A DNA stretch of 34,193 nt from Porphyromonadaceae bacterium UBA4262 (GTDB lineage Bacteria > Bacteroidota > Bacteroidia > Bacteroidales > Muribaculaceae). The stretch lies in assembly GCA_002396085.1 (NCBI GenBank), contig DGWI01000058.1, positions 55,220 through 89,412 of the forward strand, in the 5' to 3' direction. A program made the position numbers and the translations under genes. The first letter of the stretch is position 1. Every line of letters starts with the position of its first letter. Shown in pieces: positions 14,657-23,078 of this stretch. The notes beneath the pieces were generated by a model. It did not search any database, was not told the origin of the DNA, and saw only the letters and a list, made by a program, of their open reading frames with translations.

Positions 14657-15841
14657 ATGCAGGAGGCTGACGATAAACTGTGGAATTCTAATTTTATTAA
14701 GGTGAGCGCAGCAAATTTCTTGCTGTTTTTCGCTTTCTACCTCTTGATGCCGTTGCTGCCGCTTTATATGAGCGACACCTTCCATTCGACCAAGGATGTG
14801 ATAGGTGCCGTGCTGAGCGGTTATACGGTGGCGGCACTCATTGCACGCCCGTTCAGTGGCTATCTGGTCGACACTTTTCCGCGCCGTCAGGTGCTGCTCA
14901 CGTGCTACTTCTTGTTTTTTATCTTCTTTGCTGGCTATCTGGCGGCTGGCTCGTTGTTGCTATTCGGTATCATCCGCACGCTGCATGGTGCACCATTTGG
15001 TGCACTGACAGTGTCGAACAGCACCGTCGCTATCGATGTGCTACCCAGCAGTCGCCGTACCGAGGGCATCGGCTACTATGGCTTGAGCAATAACTTGGCC
15101 ATGGCCACAGGCCCCACGGTGGCTATCTACCTCTATGAGTGGGTGGGTAGTTATCAGGTGCTTTTCTGGTCGGCGTTAATCATTGCGGGAATCGGCTTAT
15201 GGGTCGATGCTACGGTCAAACTCAAGCCACGCCCGCTTGTGCAAGGCAAACGTGCTCTATCGCTCGACCGTTTCTTCCTTGTGGCTGGCACGCTGCTCTT
15301 CCTCAACATGGTGGGTTTTGGCTACAGTTATGGCGTGTTGAGCACCTATCTTGCCATCTATGCCAAGGAGACGATGGGCGTTACCAGCAGTTCGGGCACA
15401 TTCTTCCTCATCTTGGCAGTGGGGCTGATGTGTTCGCGTCTGCAAGGTGCCTCGGCATTGCGCAAGGGGCGGGTGGTGCACAATGCCTCGATGGGTATGT
15501 GCATTTCGCTGGTGGGTTACACGTTGTTTGTTGCTATGCCCAACCTGTGGGGATTTTATGGTGCGGCAGTACTCATTGGTCTGGGCAATGGACACATGTG
15601 GCCCGCATTCCAGAATATGATGATTAATCTGGCCAGCAACGACCAGCGAGGTACAGCCAATAGTACCATCCTCGTCGCCTGGGATGTGGGCATCGGCCTC
15701 GGTGTCATCATCGGCGGTGTCGTTGCCGAGCATCTGGGCTATGCCAGTGCCTTCTGGAGTGGTGTGGCAGTCAATGCCTTGGCCATCATATCCTACTTCG
15801 CTTTCAGCCGTTCACACTACTATAAGCATAAGATGAGATGA
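14657..15841 (+). CDS. Major facilitator superfamily transporter
   Basis: 394-residue inner membrane transporter with about 12 hydrophobic segments. MFS motif A is present between helices 2 and 3 as 'GYLVDTFPRRQVLL' (~76-89). The N-terminal half includes 'ARPFSGYLVD' and 'LHGAPFGALTVSNSTVAIDVLP', a pattern common in drug or sugar efflux members. Substrate is not readable. The ATG at 14657 (MQEADDK) lies 7 bp after miaB; a longer frame would begin within miaB. The stop overlaps the next start as ATGA (15838-15841), so translation of the DUF4886 lipoprotein is likely coupled. Confidence 0.9.
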   Translation: MQEADDKLWNSNFIKVSAANFLLFFAFYLLMPLLPLYMSDTFHSTKDVIGAVLSGYTVAALIARPFSGYLVDTFPRRQVLLTCYFLFFIFFAGYLAAGSLLLFGIIRTLHGAPFGALTVSNSTVAIDVLPSSRRTEGIGYYGLSNNLAMATGPTVAIYLYEWVGSYQVLFWSALIIAGIGLWVDATVKLKPRPLVQGKRALSLDRFFLVAGTLLFLNMVGFGYSYGVLSTYLAIYAKETMGVTSSSGTFFLILAVGLMCSRLQGASALRKGRVVHNASMGMCISLVGYTLFVAMPNLWGFYGAAVLIGLGNGHMWPAFQNMMINLASNDQRGTANSTILVAWDVGIGLGVIIGGVVAEHLGYASAFWSGVAVNALAIISYFAFSRSHYYKHKMR

Positions 15842-16812
15842 GGTTGCGTGGCCTATTTTTTGCATGGGGTATATTGTTGTTCGGGCTTCTGTCGTCTTGT
15901 GGTGGAGGTGCGTTCGTTGATGAACCTGACGAGCCCATTCAGCCCGATACCGTTCCGGCTGACACGGTGGTGCCCGACACGCTTTGTGTGCTTGCCATCG
16001 GCAACAGTTTTACGGTCGATGCCATGGCGATGTTACCCTTTGTCATGCAACAGGTCTATCCCGATACATATTTGGTGCTAGGTATTCTCTATCGCGGTGG
16101 AACCTCACTGGCGGACCATTTGGCTTATGTGACAAATGATTGGACTTACAGTCAGTACTACAGGTGGACGGTCGAGGAGGGATGGACACAAACGCGCTAC
16201 AAGGCACCGCTCGAGGCTCTGGACGAGGAACCATGGGACTGGATCACGTTGCAACAAGTCAGTTATATGAGTTTCGATTACTCGACGGTTGAGCCTTATC
16301 TTGGACCATTGGTTAGTTTTATTCGCGAGCGTGGCTATCATGGTCGCATGGGGTGGATTCTCACTCAGTCTTATCCTGATGGCTCATCACATCTGAACGG
16401 ACTCAAACGTGAGGGAGTTGCAGTCAACTATACCAGCGACGAGATGCTTTTGGTTACTGCCGTCTGTGCGCAACAGGTGTTGAATACGGGCCTTGTCGAT
16501 GCCGTGTTTCCCTGTGGTACAGCCTTGCAGAATGCCCGTCACACTTCGCTTCAGCAATATGGAGATTGGGGACAAATGACCCAAGAGAGTATGCACCTGC
16601 AGAGTGGTATCGGTATGTTTGTCGAGGCTTGTGCGGCAGCAATGACATTGAAGGGCACTAGTTTCGACCAATGCCGCATCAATGTGACGACATCCATGTA
16701 CAGACCTCTAGCCCGTGGCCATCAGGTTGGCATGAGTGACGACAACCAGGATCTAGCCGTCAAATGCGCCGCTGCCGCATTCCACTCACCTTTCGCGATA
16801 TCAACTTTATGA
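15838..16812 (+). CDS. DUF4886 SGNH-like lipoprotein
   Basis: 324-residue lipoprotein with a signal peptide and lipobox 'LLSSC' (C21), then an acidic Pro/Asp linker to ~48. The DUF4886 domain starts with the SGNH block I variant 'VLAIGNSFTVDAM' (S57 as candidate nucleophile). 'WDWITLQQVSY' (~128-139) and 'WILTQSYPDG' are further family-like blocks. The C-terminal block reads 'MTQESMHLQSGIGMFVEA', where related hydrolases usually have Asp-x-x-His; here Glu occupies the Asp position. It is likely an exported esterase or deacylase, with substrate unknown. Start overlaps the MFS stop. It ends 9 bp from the convergent ispG. Confidence 0.85.
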   Translation: MRLRGLFFAWGILLFGLLSSCGGGAFVDEPDEPIQPDTVPADTVVPDTLCVLAIGNSFTVDAMAMLPFVMQQVYPDTYLVLGILYRGGTSLADHLAYVTNDWTYSQYYRWTVEEGWTQTRYKAPLEALDEEPWDWITLQQVSYMSFDYSTVEPYLGPLVSFIRERGYHGRMGWILTQSYPDGSSHLNGLKREGVAVNYTSDEMLLVTAVCAQQVLNTGLVDAVFPCGTALQNARHTSLQQYGDWGQMTQESMHLQSGIGMFVEACAAAMTLKGTSFDQCRINVTTSMYRPLARGHQVGMSDDNQDLAVKCAAAAFHSPFAISTL

Positions 16813-16821
16813 TCTAGCATA

Positions 16822-18459
16822 TTATGTAGGATCGCGCCAGTCGCCATTCTGCTTGATGAGGGCGACTAGGCGGTCGATGGCATCGGCCTCGGGGATGTTC
16901 ATCTCGATGCATTGCTTGCCCTTGTAGAGGCTGATTTTGCCTCTAGCGGCACCCACGTAGCCATAGTCGGCATCGGCCATCTCACCGGGGCCATTGACAA
17001 TGCAGCCCATCACACCTATCTTGAGGTGAGTGAGGTGAGCCGTGGCCTGTTGCACACGGTGCACGGTGGCCTGCAAGTCAAATAAAGTGCGACCACACGA
17101 GGGACATGAGATGAACTCGGTCTTGCTCATGCGCACACGGCATGCCTGCAGAATGCCAAAGGCGATGCGCACAACTTCGTCCTGATCGGGGTATTGTGGC
17201 GCGTCAATCCAGATGCCGTCGCACAATCCACTCAGCATCACTGCGCCCAGGTCGGCACCAGCCTTGACTTGCAGCCACTCGCTGTCGGTGTCATCATAGT
17301 GTACGCGGGCGATGACAGGCATAGTGTTACCACTAGCCTCCAATTCGTGCAGTTGTTGCAGCAGTGAGCCGGTGATGTTGACGTTGTCGGGAGTGATCAC
17401 TAGCACTTGTTCAACTACATCGACCAGTTCGTCATCGGTGAAGTCAGGTTGCATGTTTCCCTGCAACTCGCTGCGATCGCACGAGGCAATAACCAGCGGA
17501 CCGCGTTTACCACACAATTCGCGGGGCTCACGGCGAGGTGGGCAGATGGGATCATAGCCCGGGCACATCTCACCCTCAATGGGTTCGTGCCCCTCACGCG
17601 AGGTGATGTATTGCACCAACTTCTGCGCAACGGGTATCTCCAGTTCGGGGTCTTCGCTGAGCGAGACGCGGATGGTGTCGCCCAATCCCTCGCTCATCAG
17701 TGTGCCGATGCCCACAGCGCTCTTGATGCGGCCATCCTCGCCAAAACCGGCCTCAGTCACGCCCAGGTGCAGCGGAAAGTGCATATCCTCGCGATCCATG
17801 GCCGCTACCAGGCGGCGCACAGCCTCAATCATCACCACCACATTGCTGGCCTTCATCGAGATGACAACATCGGTGAAGTCTTCGGCGACAAACACCCGCA
17901 GAAATTCCATCACACTCTCGACCATGCCCGCTGGCGTGTTGCCGTAGCGCGACATGATGCGGTCGCTCAGGCTGCCATGATTCACGCCCAGTCGCACAGC
18001 TGTGTGGTGGTCGCGACAAATCTGGATGAACGGTAGCAGTGTGTCATGAATTTTCTGCAACTCGGCCTGATATTCTTCGTCGGTATATTCCAGGCTCTTG
18101 AACGTACGGGCTGGGTCGACAAAGTTGCCAGGGTTGATGCGCACCTTCTCGCACAATGCTGCTGCGGCAAAGGCTGCACGTGGGTTGAAGTGAATGTCGG
18201 CAACTAGTGGCACATCGCAGCCTTGCTTGCGCAGCAGGTTGCGGACCATGCCGATTCCCTCGGCTTCACGCACACCCTGCGCCGTCAGGCGCACCAATTC
18301 GCCGCCCGCAGCAGCAATGCGCTGGCATTGTGCCGCACTACGTTCAATGTCGTTAGTGTCGGTGTTGGTCATCGACTGCACTCTCACGGGCCACTCACTG
18401 CCCAGTTTCACTCCGCCCACATCGACGGTGATGGTATTGCGACGCTTGTAATTAAACAC
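16822..18459 (-). CDS. ispG: 4-hydroxy-3-methylbut-2-en-1-yl diphosphate synthase IspG, long form
   Basis: 545-residue iron-sulfur enzyme of the MEP isoprenoid pathway, converting MEcPP to HMBPP. The TIM barrel (~1-260, 'RVQSMTNTDT', 'LVADIHFNP', 'RLGVNHGSL') is followed by an inserted domain (~265-445), as in Bacteroidetes, Chlamydiae and plants, then the [4Fe-4S] domain with C452, C455, C486 and E493 ('CPSCGRTLFDL', 'GCIVNGPGE'). The start is a GTG at 18459: the frame has a TAA three codons upstream and no ATG, and 'FNYKRRNT' matches family N termini. AATTCTC repeats begin 10 bp upstream. It is the last gene of the rpoN operon. Confidence 0.95.
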   Translation of the reverse strand: MFNYKRRNTITVDVGGVKLGSEWPVRVQSMTNTDTNDIERSAAQCQRIAAAGGELVRLTAQGVREAEGIGMVRNLLRKQGCDVPLVADIHFNPRAAFAAAALCEKVRINPGNFVDPARTFKSLEYTDEEYQAELQKIHDTLLPFIQICRDHHTAVRLGVNHGSLSDRIMSRYGNTPAGMVESVMEFLRVFVAEDFTDVVISMKASNVVVMIEAVRRLVAAMDREDMHFPLHLGVTEAGFGEDGRIKSAVGIGTLMSEGLGDTIRVSLSEDPELEIPVAQKLVQYITSREGHEPIEGEMCPGYDPICPPRREPRELCGKRGPLVIASCDRSELQGNMQPDFTDDELVDVVEQVLVITPDNVNITGSLLQQLHELEASGNTMPVIARVHYDDTDSEWLQVKAGADLGAVMLSGLCDGIWIDAPQYPDQDEVVRIAFGILQACRVRMSKTEFISCPSCGRTLFDLQATVHRVQQATAHLTHLKIGVMGCIVNGPGEMADADYGYVGAARGKISLYKGKQCIEMNIPEADAIDRLVALIKQNGDWRDPT

Positions 18460-18469
18460 CTTCTTTTAT

Positions 18470-18499
18470 AATTGAGAATTGAAAATTGAGAATTGAAAA
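18470..18499 (-). repeat. AATTCTC-type heptamer array before ispG
   Basis: On the minus strand: ATTTTC, AATTCTC, AATTTTC, AATTCTC, AATT, ending 10 bp before the ispG GTG. It occupies part of the 82-bp purE-ispG spacer. Confidence 0.85.
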
Positions 18500-18541
18500 T
18501 GTCAGGCCGACGGTGGTCTGACTGTGCTGCCACGGTTTCGG

Positions 18542-19045
18542 CTACACCTTGTACTTATACTCAAGCGTGGCGAGTTCTTGATTGGCCTTTTCGATTTTCT
18601 TGCCCAATCCAGCCTTGTAGTCTCTCACACGCTGAGCAATAGTGGGGTCGGTGAGGGCAAGCATCTCGGCAGCCAGGATGGCGGCGTTCATTGCGCCATT
18701 CACACCAACAGTCGCGACAGGGATACCTGGCGGCATCTGAATGATGCTCAGCATAGCATCCAGGCCATCGAGCATTCCCTTGATGGGTACACCGATGACA
18801 GGAAGCGTGGTGCTGGCGGCGATCACGCCGGGCAGGGCGGCGGCCATGCCGGCTGCAGCGATAATGACGCGGATGCCGCGGTCGGCGGCACCGCGGGCAA
18901 ATTGCTCAACGGCTTGCGGTGTTCGGTGTGCCGACAGAGCGTTGACCTCAAACGGGATTTCTTGTTCATCGAGCCACTTGCATGCTTTCTCCATGACGGG
19001 CAGGTCGCTCGTGCTGCCCATGATGATACTGACTAATGGAGTCAT
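18542..19045 (-). CDS. purE: N5-carboxyaminoimidazole ribonucleotide mutase PurE
   Basis: 167-residue class I PurE, which moves the carboxylate of N5-CAIR to give CAIR in purine synthesis. Key signatures are visible: 'MGSTSDLPVM' (9-18), 'SAHRTP' with H40, 'AAAGMAAALPGVIAA' and 'PVIGVPIKGMLDGLDAMLSIIQMPPGIPVATV'. Length and the octamer-type C-terminal helix are normal. The start at 19045 is the only good ATG. It lies 49 bp after the PAP2-like gene within the rpoN-to-ispG operon. Confidence 0.96.
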   Translation of the reverse strand: MTPLVSIIMGSTSDLPVMEKACKWLDEQEIPFEVNALSAHRTPQAVEQFARGAADRGIRVIIAAAGMAAALPGVIAASTTLPVIGVPIKGMLDGLDAMLSIIQMPPGIPVATVGVNGAMNAAILAAEMLALTDPTIAQRVRDYKAGLGKKIEKANQELATLEYKYKV

Positions 19046-19094
19046 GACTGATATTAATAGTTTATGTAGTTAATAGCTAAGAGTTGCTTATTGA

Positions 19095-19733
19095 TTATCC
19101 AAAGAATATCATCAGCAGGTCGACGCAGGCAAACCCCACGGCAAATCCAGCCAGCACTTGCAGCACCGTGTGCCGCTTGAGCAACAGACGTGAGGTGCCC
19201 ACAATTCCGGCCAGGAGGATGGTGACATTAAATACCCAGAAGAGGTTGAATGCGCTCAGTCCTTGTACATGAATCTGGAAAAGCAGAGCCACGACACCAC
19301 CAATGCCTGTGGCGTGAGCACTGATTTTCCACCAGCGATTCACAACCAGCACCACTAGGCAGGCCAGGGCGCCTCCCAGCGAGAACATGACGAACCACCG
19401 GGGCGAATGGATGTGGTTGAGATAGGCAGCAGCACCCAGATAACACAGCACGGCAAAGGCGTAGGGGATGGTGCGTTCTTGGGGATTTTCGAGCCGCTTG
19501 TCACGGATGATGCCATAGTGGTGAAGAAAGCCAATCAGGATCATCGGCAACACACAGGTGATGCCCAGCACCATGACTAGCACCATCACGCGGGTGCCGT
19601 TGGGCAGCAGGCACAGCACCGATGTCCACAACACAAGCAGGGCACCATAGGTGGGCATCAGCAGCGGGCTGAACACCGTCGAGAAGAAGCGTGCTCCGGC
19701 TACTAGCAGTCGTCCAGTTGTCAATCGTCCCAT
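19095..19733 (-). CDS. PAP2-like integral membrane protein
   Basis: 212-residue membrane protein with about six helices. Three blocks resemble the phosphatidic-acid-phosphatase type 2 signature: 'DKRLENPQERTIPY' (compare K-x6-RP), 'SAHATGIGG' (compare PSGH) and 'SRLLLKRHTVLQVLAG' (compare SR-x5-H-x3-D). The final acid is replaced by Gln and the Arg-Pro pair is imperfect. It could therefore be a phosphatase with relaxed motifs or an inactive relative; a lipid or undecaprenyl-diphosphate substrate would be inference only. It starts 5 bp after the rpoN stop and is co-transcribed with rpoN, purE and ispG. Confidence 0.75.
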   Translation of the reverse strand: MGRLTTGRLLVAGARFFSTVFSPLLMPTYGALLVLWTSVLCLLPNGTRVMVLVMVLGITCVLPMILIGFLHHYGIIRDKRLENPQERTIPYAFAVLCYLGAAAYLNHIHSPRWFVMFSLGGALACLVVLVVNRWWKISAHATGIGGVVALLFQIHVQGLSAFNLFWVFNVTILLAGIVGTSRLLLKRHTVLQVLAGFAVGFACVDLLMIFFG

Positions 19734-19738
19734 GGCGG

Positions 19739-21211
19739 TTAGCGGCTTTTGCGTTTGCGGCGCTTCTGCGCCGTGTCAATCATCAGTTGGTCGCGATACT
19801 TGGCCACTGTGCGCCTCGCGATCTGGAAACCTTGCTCTTGGAGCAGGGCACACAAGCGATCGTCGCTCAATGGGTTAGCGGGGTCCTCCTCGTCGACGAG
19901 TCGTTGCAAGGCTCTCTTGATGGCCAGTGTGGCCACCTCCACCTCGTTGCCTTCGGCATCAGTACCTTTCATTCCCTCGCTGAAGAATGACTTGAGTGAG
20001 CGTATTCCCCAGGGGGTCTCGACATACTTGTTATTAGTTGCACGCGAGATGACCGACACATCCACGCCCGTATCTTCCGAGATGTCGCGCAAAACCATGG
20101 GTTTGAGCAATAGTTCATCACCGTGGTTGTGGAAGTAGTCGCTCTGGCGTACCATGATGGCCCGCATGATGCGATAGAGCGTGTTCTGTCTCATTTTCAG
20201 TAGGTTGATGTAGCCAGTGGCTTTGTCCACCTTCTGCTTAGCAATCTTCTGCAGTCCTTTGTCGGTGGATGTGATTGGCTTCTGGCGCTCATATCCTGCA
20301 AGCAGTTGTGCATAGGTCTGCGAAATCTGTAGTTCGGGGATGTTGTTGTAGAGCGACAGGATGAGTTCATCACCATTCTCCTCGATGAGAAAGTCAGGAG
20401 TTATCTGTTGGCCATGCTCCTCTTCCATCGATGTGGCGTAGGGTGAGCCCGGTTTTGGATCCAGGCGGTGAATGACCCGCTCGATAGCTCGCATGGTGTC
20501 GTGGTCGATGCCCAAAGCCTCCTCGATTTGTGTCATGTTGTGGTTAGCGTATGCCTTGAGGTGCTGAGCCACGACCTGCTGAGCCAGGCGACTGATGCGG
20601 TCATCCTTACGCTCAAGTTGCAGCAACAGGCATTCTTGGAGGTCTTGCGCGGCAATGCCGGCTGGCTCGAGTTGTTTCACGCGCTTGAGCACCCGCTCGA
20701 CATCGCTGGTCTCGACCATGATGCCCTCTTTGAAGGTCACGTCATCGGCGATGGAGCGTGTGGGGCGGCGCAGATAGCCCATCCCGTCAATGTTGCCGAT
20801 GATGTGCCGCGCTATCAGTTGGTCCTCGTCCGACAGACCCTGCTCGGACAATTGCTCCATGAGCACATCCATCAGACTCTCGTCACTGACGATGACTGGC
20901 TCGTAACGGCGGTCATTGTTGTTGACTGTGCCGCCATAGCGGCGTTGGGGCATTTCGCCCTCAGTCCACTCGTCATTGCGTTGAAGATCCTCGCTACTCT
21001 CCTTGAACTGGCGACCCTCCTCGTCGGTGGTGTTCAATTGGTCGTCCGACTGTACGACTTGCTCTAGGGCGGGGTTGTCGTCAAGTTCCTTGCGCACCTC
21101 GTCCTCCATCTCGAGCGTATTTTTCTCGACCATGCTCCCCAGTTGCCGCTGAAGCATCAGTTGCCGCTGGCGCAGCTCGGTCTTCTGTGTTAATCCTTGT
21201 TTTGCTGCCAT
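19739..21211 (-). CDS. rpoN: RNA polymerase sigma-54 factor
   Basis: 490-residue sigma-54. Region I is the Gln/Leu-rich activator-responsive segment (~5-50, 'LRQRQLMLQRQLGS...ELDDNPALE'). An acidic region II follows (~52-115), then the core-binding domain (~115-300), the helix-turn-helix region (~370-400), and the RpoN box 'ARRTVAKYR' at ~465-473 that reads the -24 element. A basic tail KRRKRKSR ends the protein. It is first in the operon, behind its own TAnnTTTG box. No sigma-54 activator or clear -24/-12 promoter was found within the window. Confidence 0.96.
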   Translation of the reverse strand: MAAKQGLTQKTELRQRQLMLQRQLGSMVEKNTLEMEDEVRKELDDNPALEQVVQSDDQLNTTDEEGRQFKESSEDLQRNDEWTEGEMPQRRYGGTVNNNDRRYEPVIVSDESLMDVLMEQLSEQGLSDEDQLIARHIIGNIDGMGYLRRPTRSIADDVTFKEGIMVETSDVERVLKRVKQLEPAGIAAQDLQECLLLQLERKDDRISRLAQQVVAQHLKAYANHNMTQIEEALGIDHDTMRAIERVIHRLDPKPGSPYATSMEEEHGQQITPDFLIEENGDELILSLYNNIPELQISQTYAQLLAGYERQKPITSTDKGLQKIAKQKVDKATGYINLLKMRQNTLYRIMRAIMVRQSDYFHNHGDELLLKPMVLRDISEDTGVDVSVISRATNNKYVETPWGIRSLKSFFSEGMKGTDAEGNEVEVATLAIKRALQRLVDEEDPANPLSDDRLCALLQEQGFQIARRTVAKYRDQLMIDTAQKRRKRKSR

Positions 21212-21238
21212 AACCGTTGGTGTCTTGGTTTCAATCTA

Positions 21239-21246
21239 CAAAGGTA
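21239..21246 (-). promoter_or_regulatory. Promoter -7 box for the rpoN operon
   Basis: TACCTTTG on the minus strand, 27 bp before the rpoN ATG at 21211. Confidence 0.65.
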
Positions 21247-21277
21247 GTGAAAAATGGTGATAGAGCGAAAAGATTTC

Positions 21278-23077
21278 TTATTTATTCTGCATTTTATCAT
21301 AATCGATGCGGTCGTACACAATGCGTTTGCTGGGCTTGAACTGTTCGCTCAGTGGGTCGCGTTCGGCATGATACCACCGTGTGTCGATGCCCGCTAGGTC
21401 AAAGATGATTTGACACAGGTTGTCGTGCATGAAGCGATGATGGCGGCCTCGCTCAAGGCGTGCAGGCACGTCGGGATGAAGTGCGACATAGCGGTCGCTG
21501 CACCACACCATCATGGGTACACTATTCTGATAAACAATGGCTTGTGGAAGTTTGTTGGATGACTCGTCTCGTGTCGAAAAGTCGCGCCAGTCGTAGACTT
21601 CTTCACCATGGTCAGCAAAGTAAATCACCACGGCATTTTGGTCGCGATAGGCATCAAAGATTTTTCCCATCACATGGTCGTTGTAGCGCGTGGCATTGTC
21701 ATACTCGGCTATTTCGTTGCGCTTTTCTTGAGTGAGCCATGGATGCTTGGCAGTTATGCTATCGGCAGTGAAGTGGTCCCATTCGCCACCATGGGGATAG
21801 CGCTGCGCCGAGTTGAAGTGCTGTCCCATTAGGTGGAAGGTGACCATCTTGCCCGCTGAGGGTTTGCTATGCCAGGAGCTTGACAGATAGTCGTTAACCA
21901 ACTGCTCATCATAGTCAAAGCAACTGTCCGAAACTGCTGTGTAGCAGATATTGCGCATTGTGTCATTGTAGAGCAAGCCATTTAGCGCGAAACTGAACAA
22001 TGCGCCCTTGAAGTAATTGAGTTGATTGTCCCACATGTAGACATCAAAGCCAGCGCGGTGCATCACAGCAAAAAGCGAGGGGGTTTGGCTCCAGCGTTCG
22101 CCATGGCCGATGCTGTTGCAGAATAGGGCATTCTTCAGGCTCGTGCTGGTGTAGTTGTAGGGCGAGATGACATCATCGAATACCCACAATCGGCCTGTGT
22201 CGCGGGCTTGGATAAGGTTGGGTGTGGTGTTGAGCGGGTAGCCGTACAGCGCGCAATGGCTCTTGATGTAACTCTCGCCGATGACCAGAATCACCGTGAG
22301 CGAGTCGCTGCCTGTTCGTGTGGCATCGCCATTGAGCCCCTCGTCTGTTGTGCGAGCGATAGCCTCGTCAATCTCGCCCATACTCACCCGCAGGGTGTGG
22401 ATGGAGTAGATGTAGGTCGTCAGGTTGTCACCGCCCCACAGGTCGGTGCCATATATCTCACACGATTCTAGTTGATCAATCGTGTCACAGTGCAGCATGG
22501 CCACAAATGGGCGCAGGCACCAGACGCTTCCGGCAAGGCATAGTGCAACGAGAGAACCCAGCCAGACTGAGCCGTTTCCAGAACTGCGTCTTTTCCACCA
22601 TTGCTCGCTGGCAACAATGACTGCCACCATCGTCACAACGCCAACGTAGGCTAGCACACTTCCTCGCGTCAGTGCGTATTGCTGCCAGAAGTTGACAGTC
22701 TCGTTAGGGTTGGTTTCAAGTATCGCCTGCAGTACATCAGGCGTTAGCATGGTATGGAAATTAAACTTTAAGAACAAGAATACCCCCCAGTTAAGAACAC
22801 TAACTGCATAGAGTGTAATCTTGAACCAGCGCCAACGTGTCACAGATACGATTGTTGTAGTAAGATAAGACCACAAAAACGTATAGCTGGCAAAATAAAT
22901 CAGCCTGTTGTAGAATGGCCATTGCCACGACCATAACCGCAAACAATCGGTCAGTACAATCCATGTGTAGGGTCCCCACATCACCATCATGAGCACGAAG
23001 AATACCGCCTCGCGACGTAGCGGTAATCCCGCCGCTTGAAAAAATCGTGCAGATATGGAGGTTATTCTTTGGCTCAT
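21278..23077 (-). CDS. Phosphoethanolamine transferase-like sulfatase-fold protein
   Basis: 599-residue membrane enzyme of the EptA/CptA/OpgE type, which transfers phosphoethanolamine to lipid A, LPS core or periplasmic glycans. Five hydrophobic segments occupy ~25-190. The periplasmic alkaline-phosphatase-fold domain follows with metal-ligand E268 in 'VIGESYIKSHCALYGYP', nucleophile T310 in 'PYNYTSTSLKNALF', H420 in 'LMGQHFN' and D489-H490 in 'YFADHGEE'. All catalytic elements look intact. Acceptor is unknown. It starts one base after the stop of the upstream acyltransferase-3 gene (TGACATG), so the two are translationally coupled and probably modify the same envelope lipid or glycan. Such modification can lower binding of cationic peptides. 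Confidence 0.88.
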   Translation of the reverse strand: MSQRITSISARFFQAAGLPLRREAVFFVLMMVMWGPYTWIVLTDCLRLWSWQWPFYNRLIYFASYTFLWSYLTTTIVSVTRWRWFKITLYAVSVLNWGVFLFLKFNFHTMLTPDVLQAILETNPNETVNFWQQYALTRGSVLAYVGVVTMVAVIVASEQWWKRRSSGNGSVWLGSLVALCLAGSVWCLRPFVAMLHCDTIDQLESCEIYGTDLWGGDNLTTYIYSIHTLRVSMGEIDEAIARTTDEGLNGDATRTGSDSLTVILVIGESYIKSHCALYGYPLNTTPNLIQARDTGRLWVFDDVISPYNYTSTSLKNALFCNSIGHGERWSQTPSLFAVMHRAGFDVYMWDNQLNYFKGALFSFALNGLLYNDTMRNICYTAVSDSCFDYDEQLVNDYLSSSWHSKPSAGKMVTFHLMGQHFNSAQRYPHGGEWDHFTADSITAKHPWLTQEKRNEIAEYDNATRYNDHVMGKIFDAYRDQNAVVIYFADHGEEVYDWRDFSTRDESSNKLPQAIVYQNSVPMMVWCSDRYVALHPDVPARLERGRHHRFMHDNLCQIIFDLAGIDTRWYHAERDPLSEQFKPSKRIVYDRIDYDKMQNK

Positions 23078-23078
23078 G

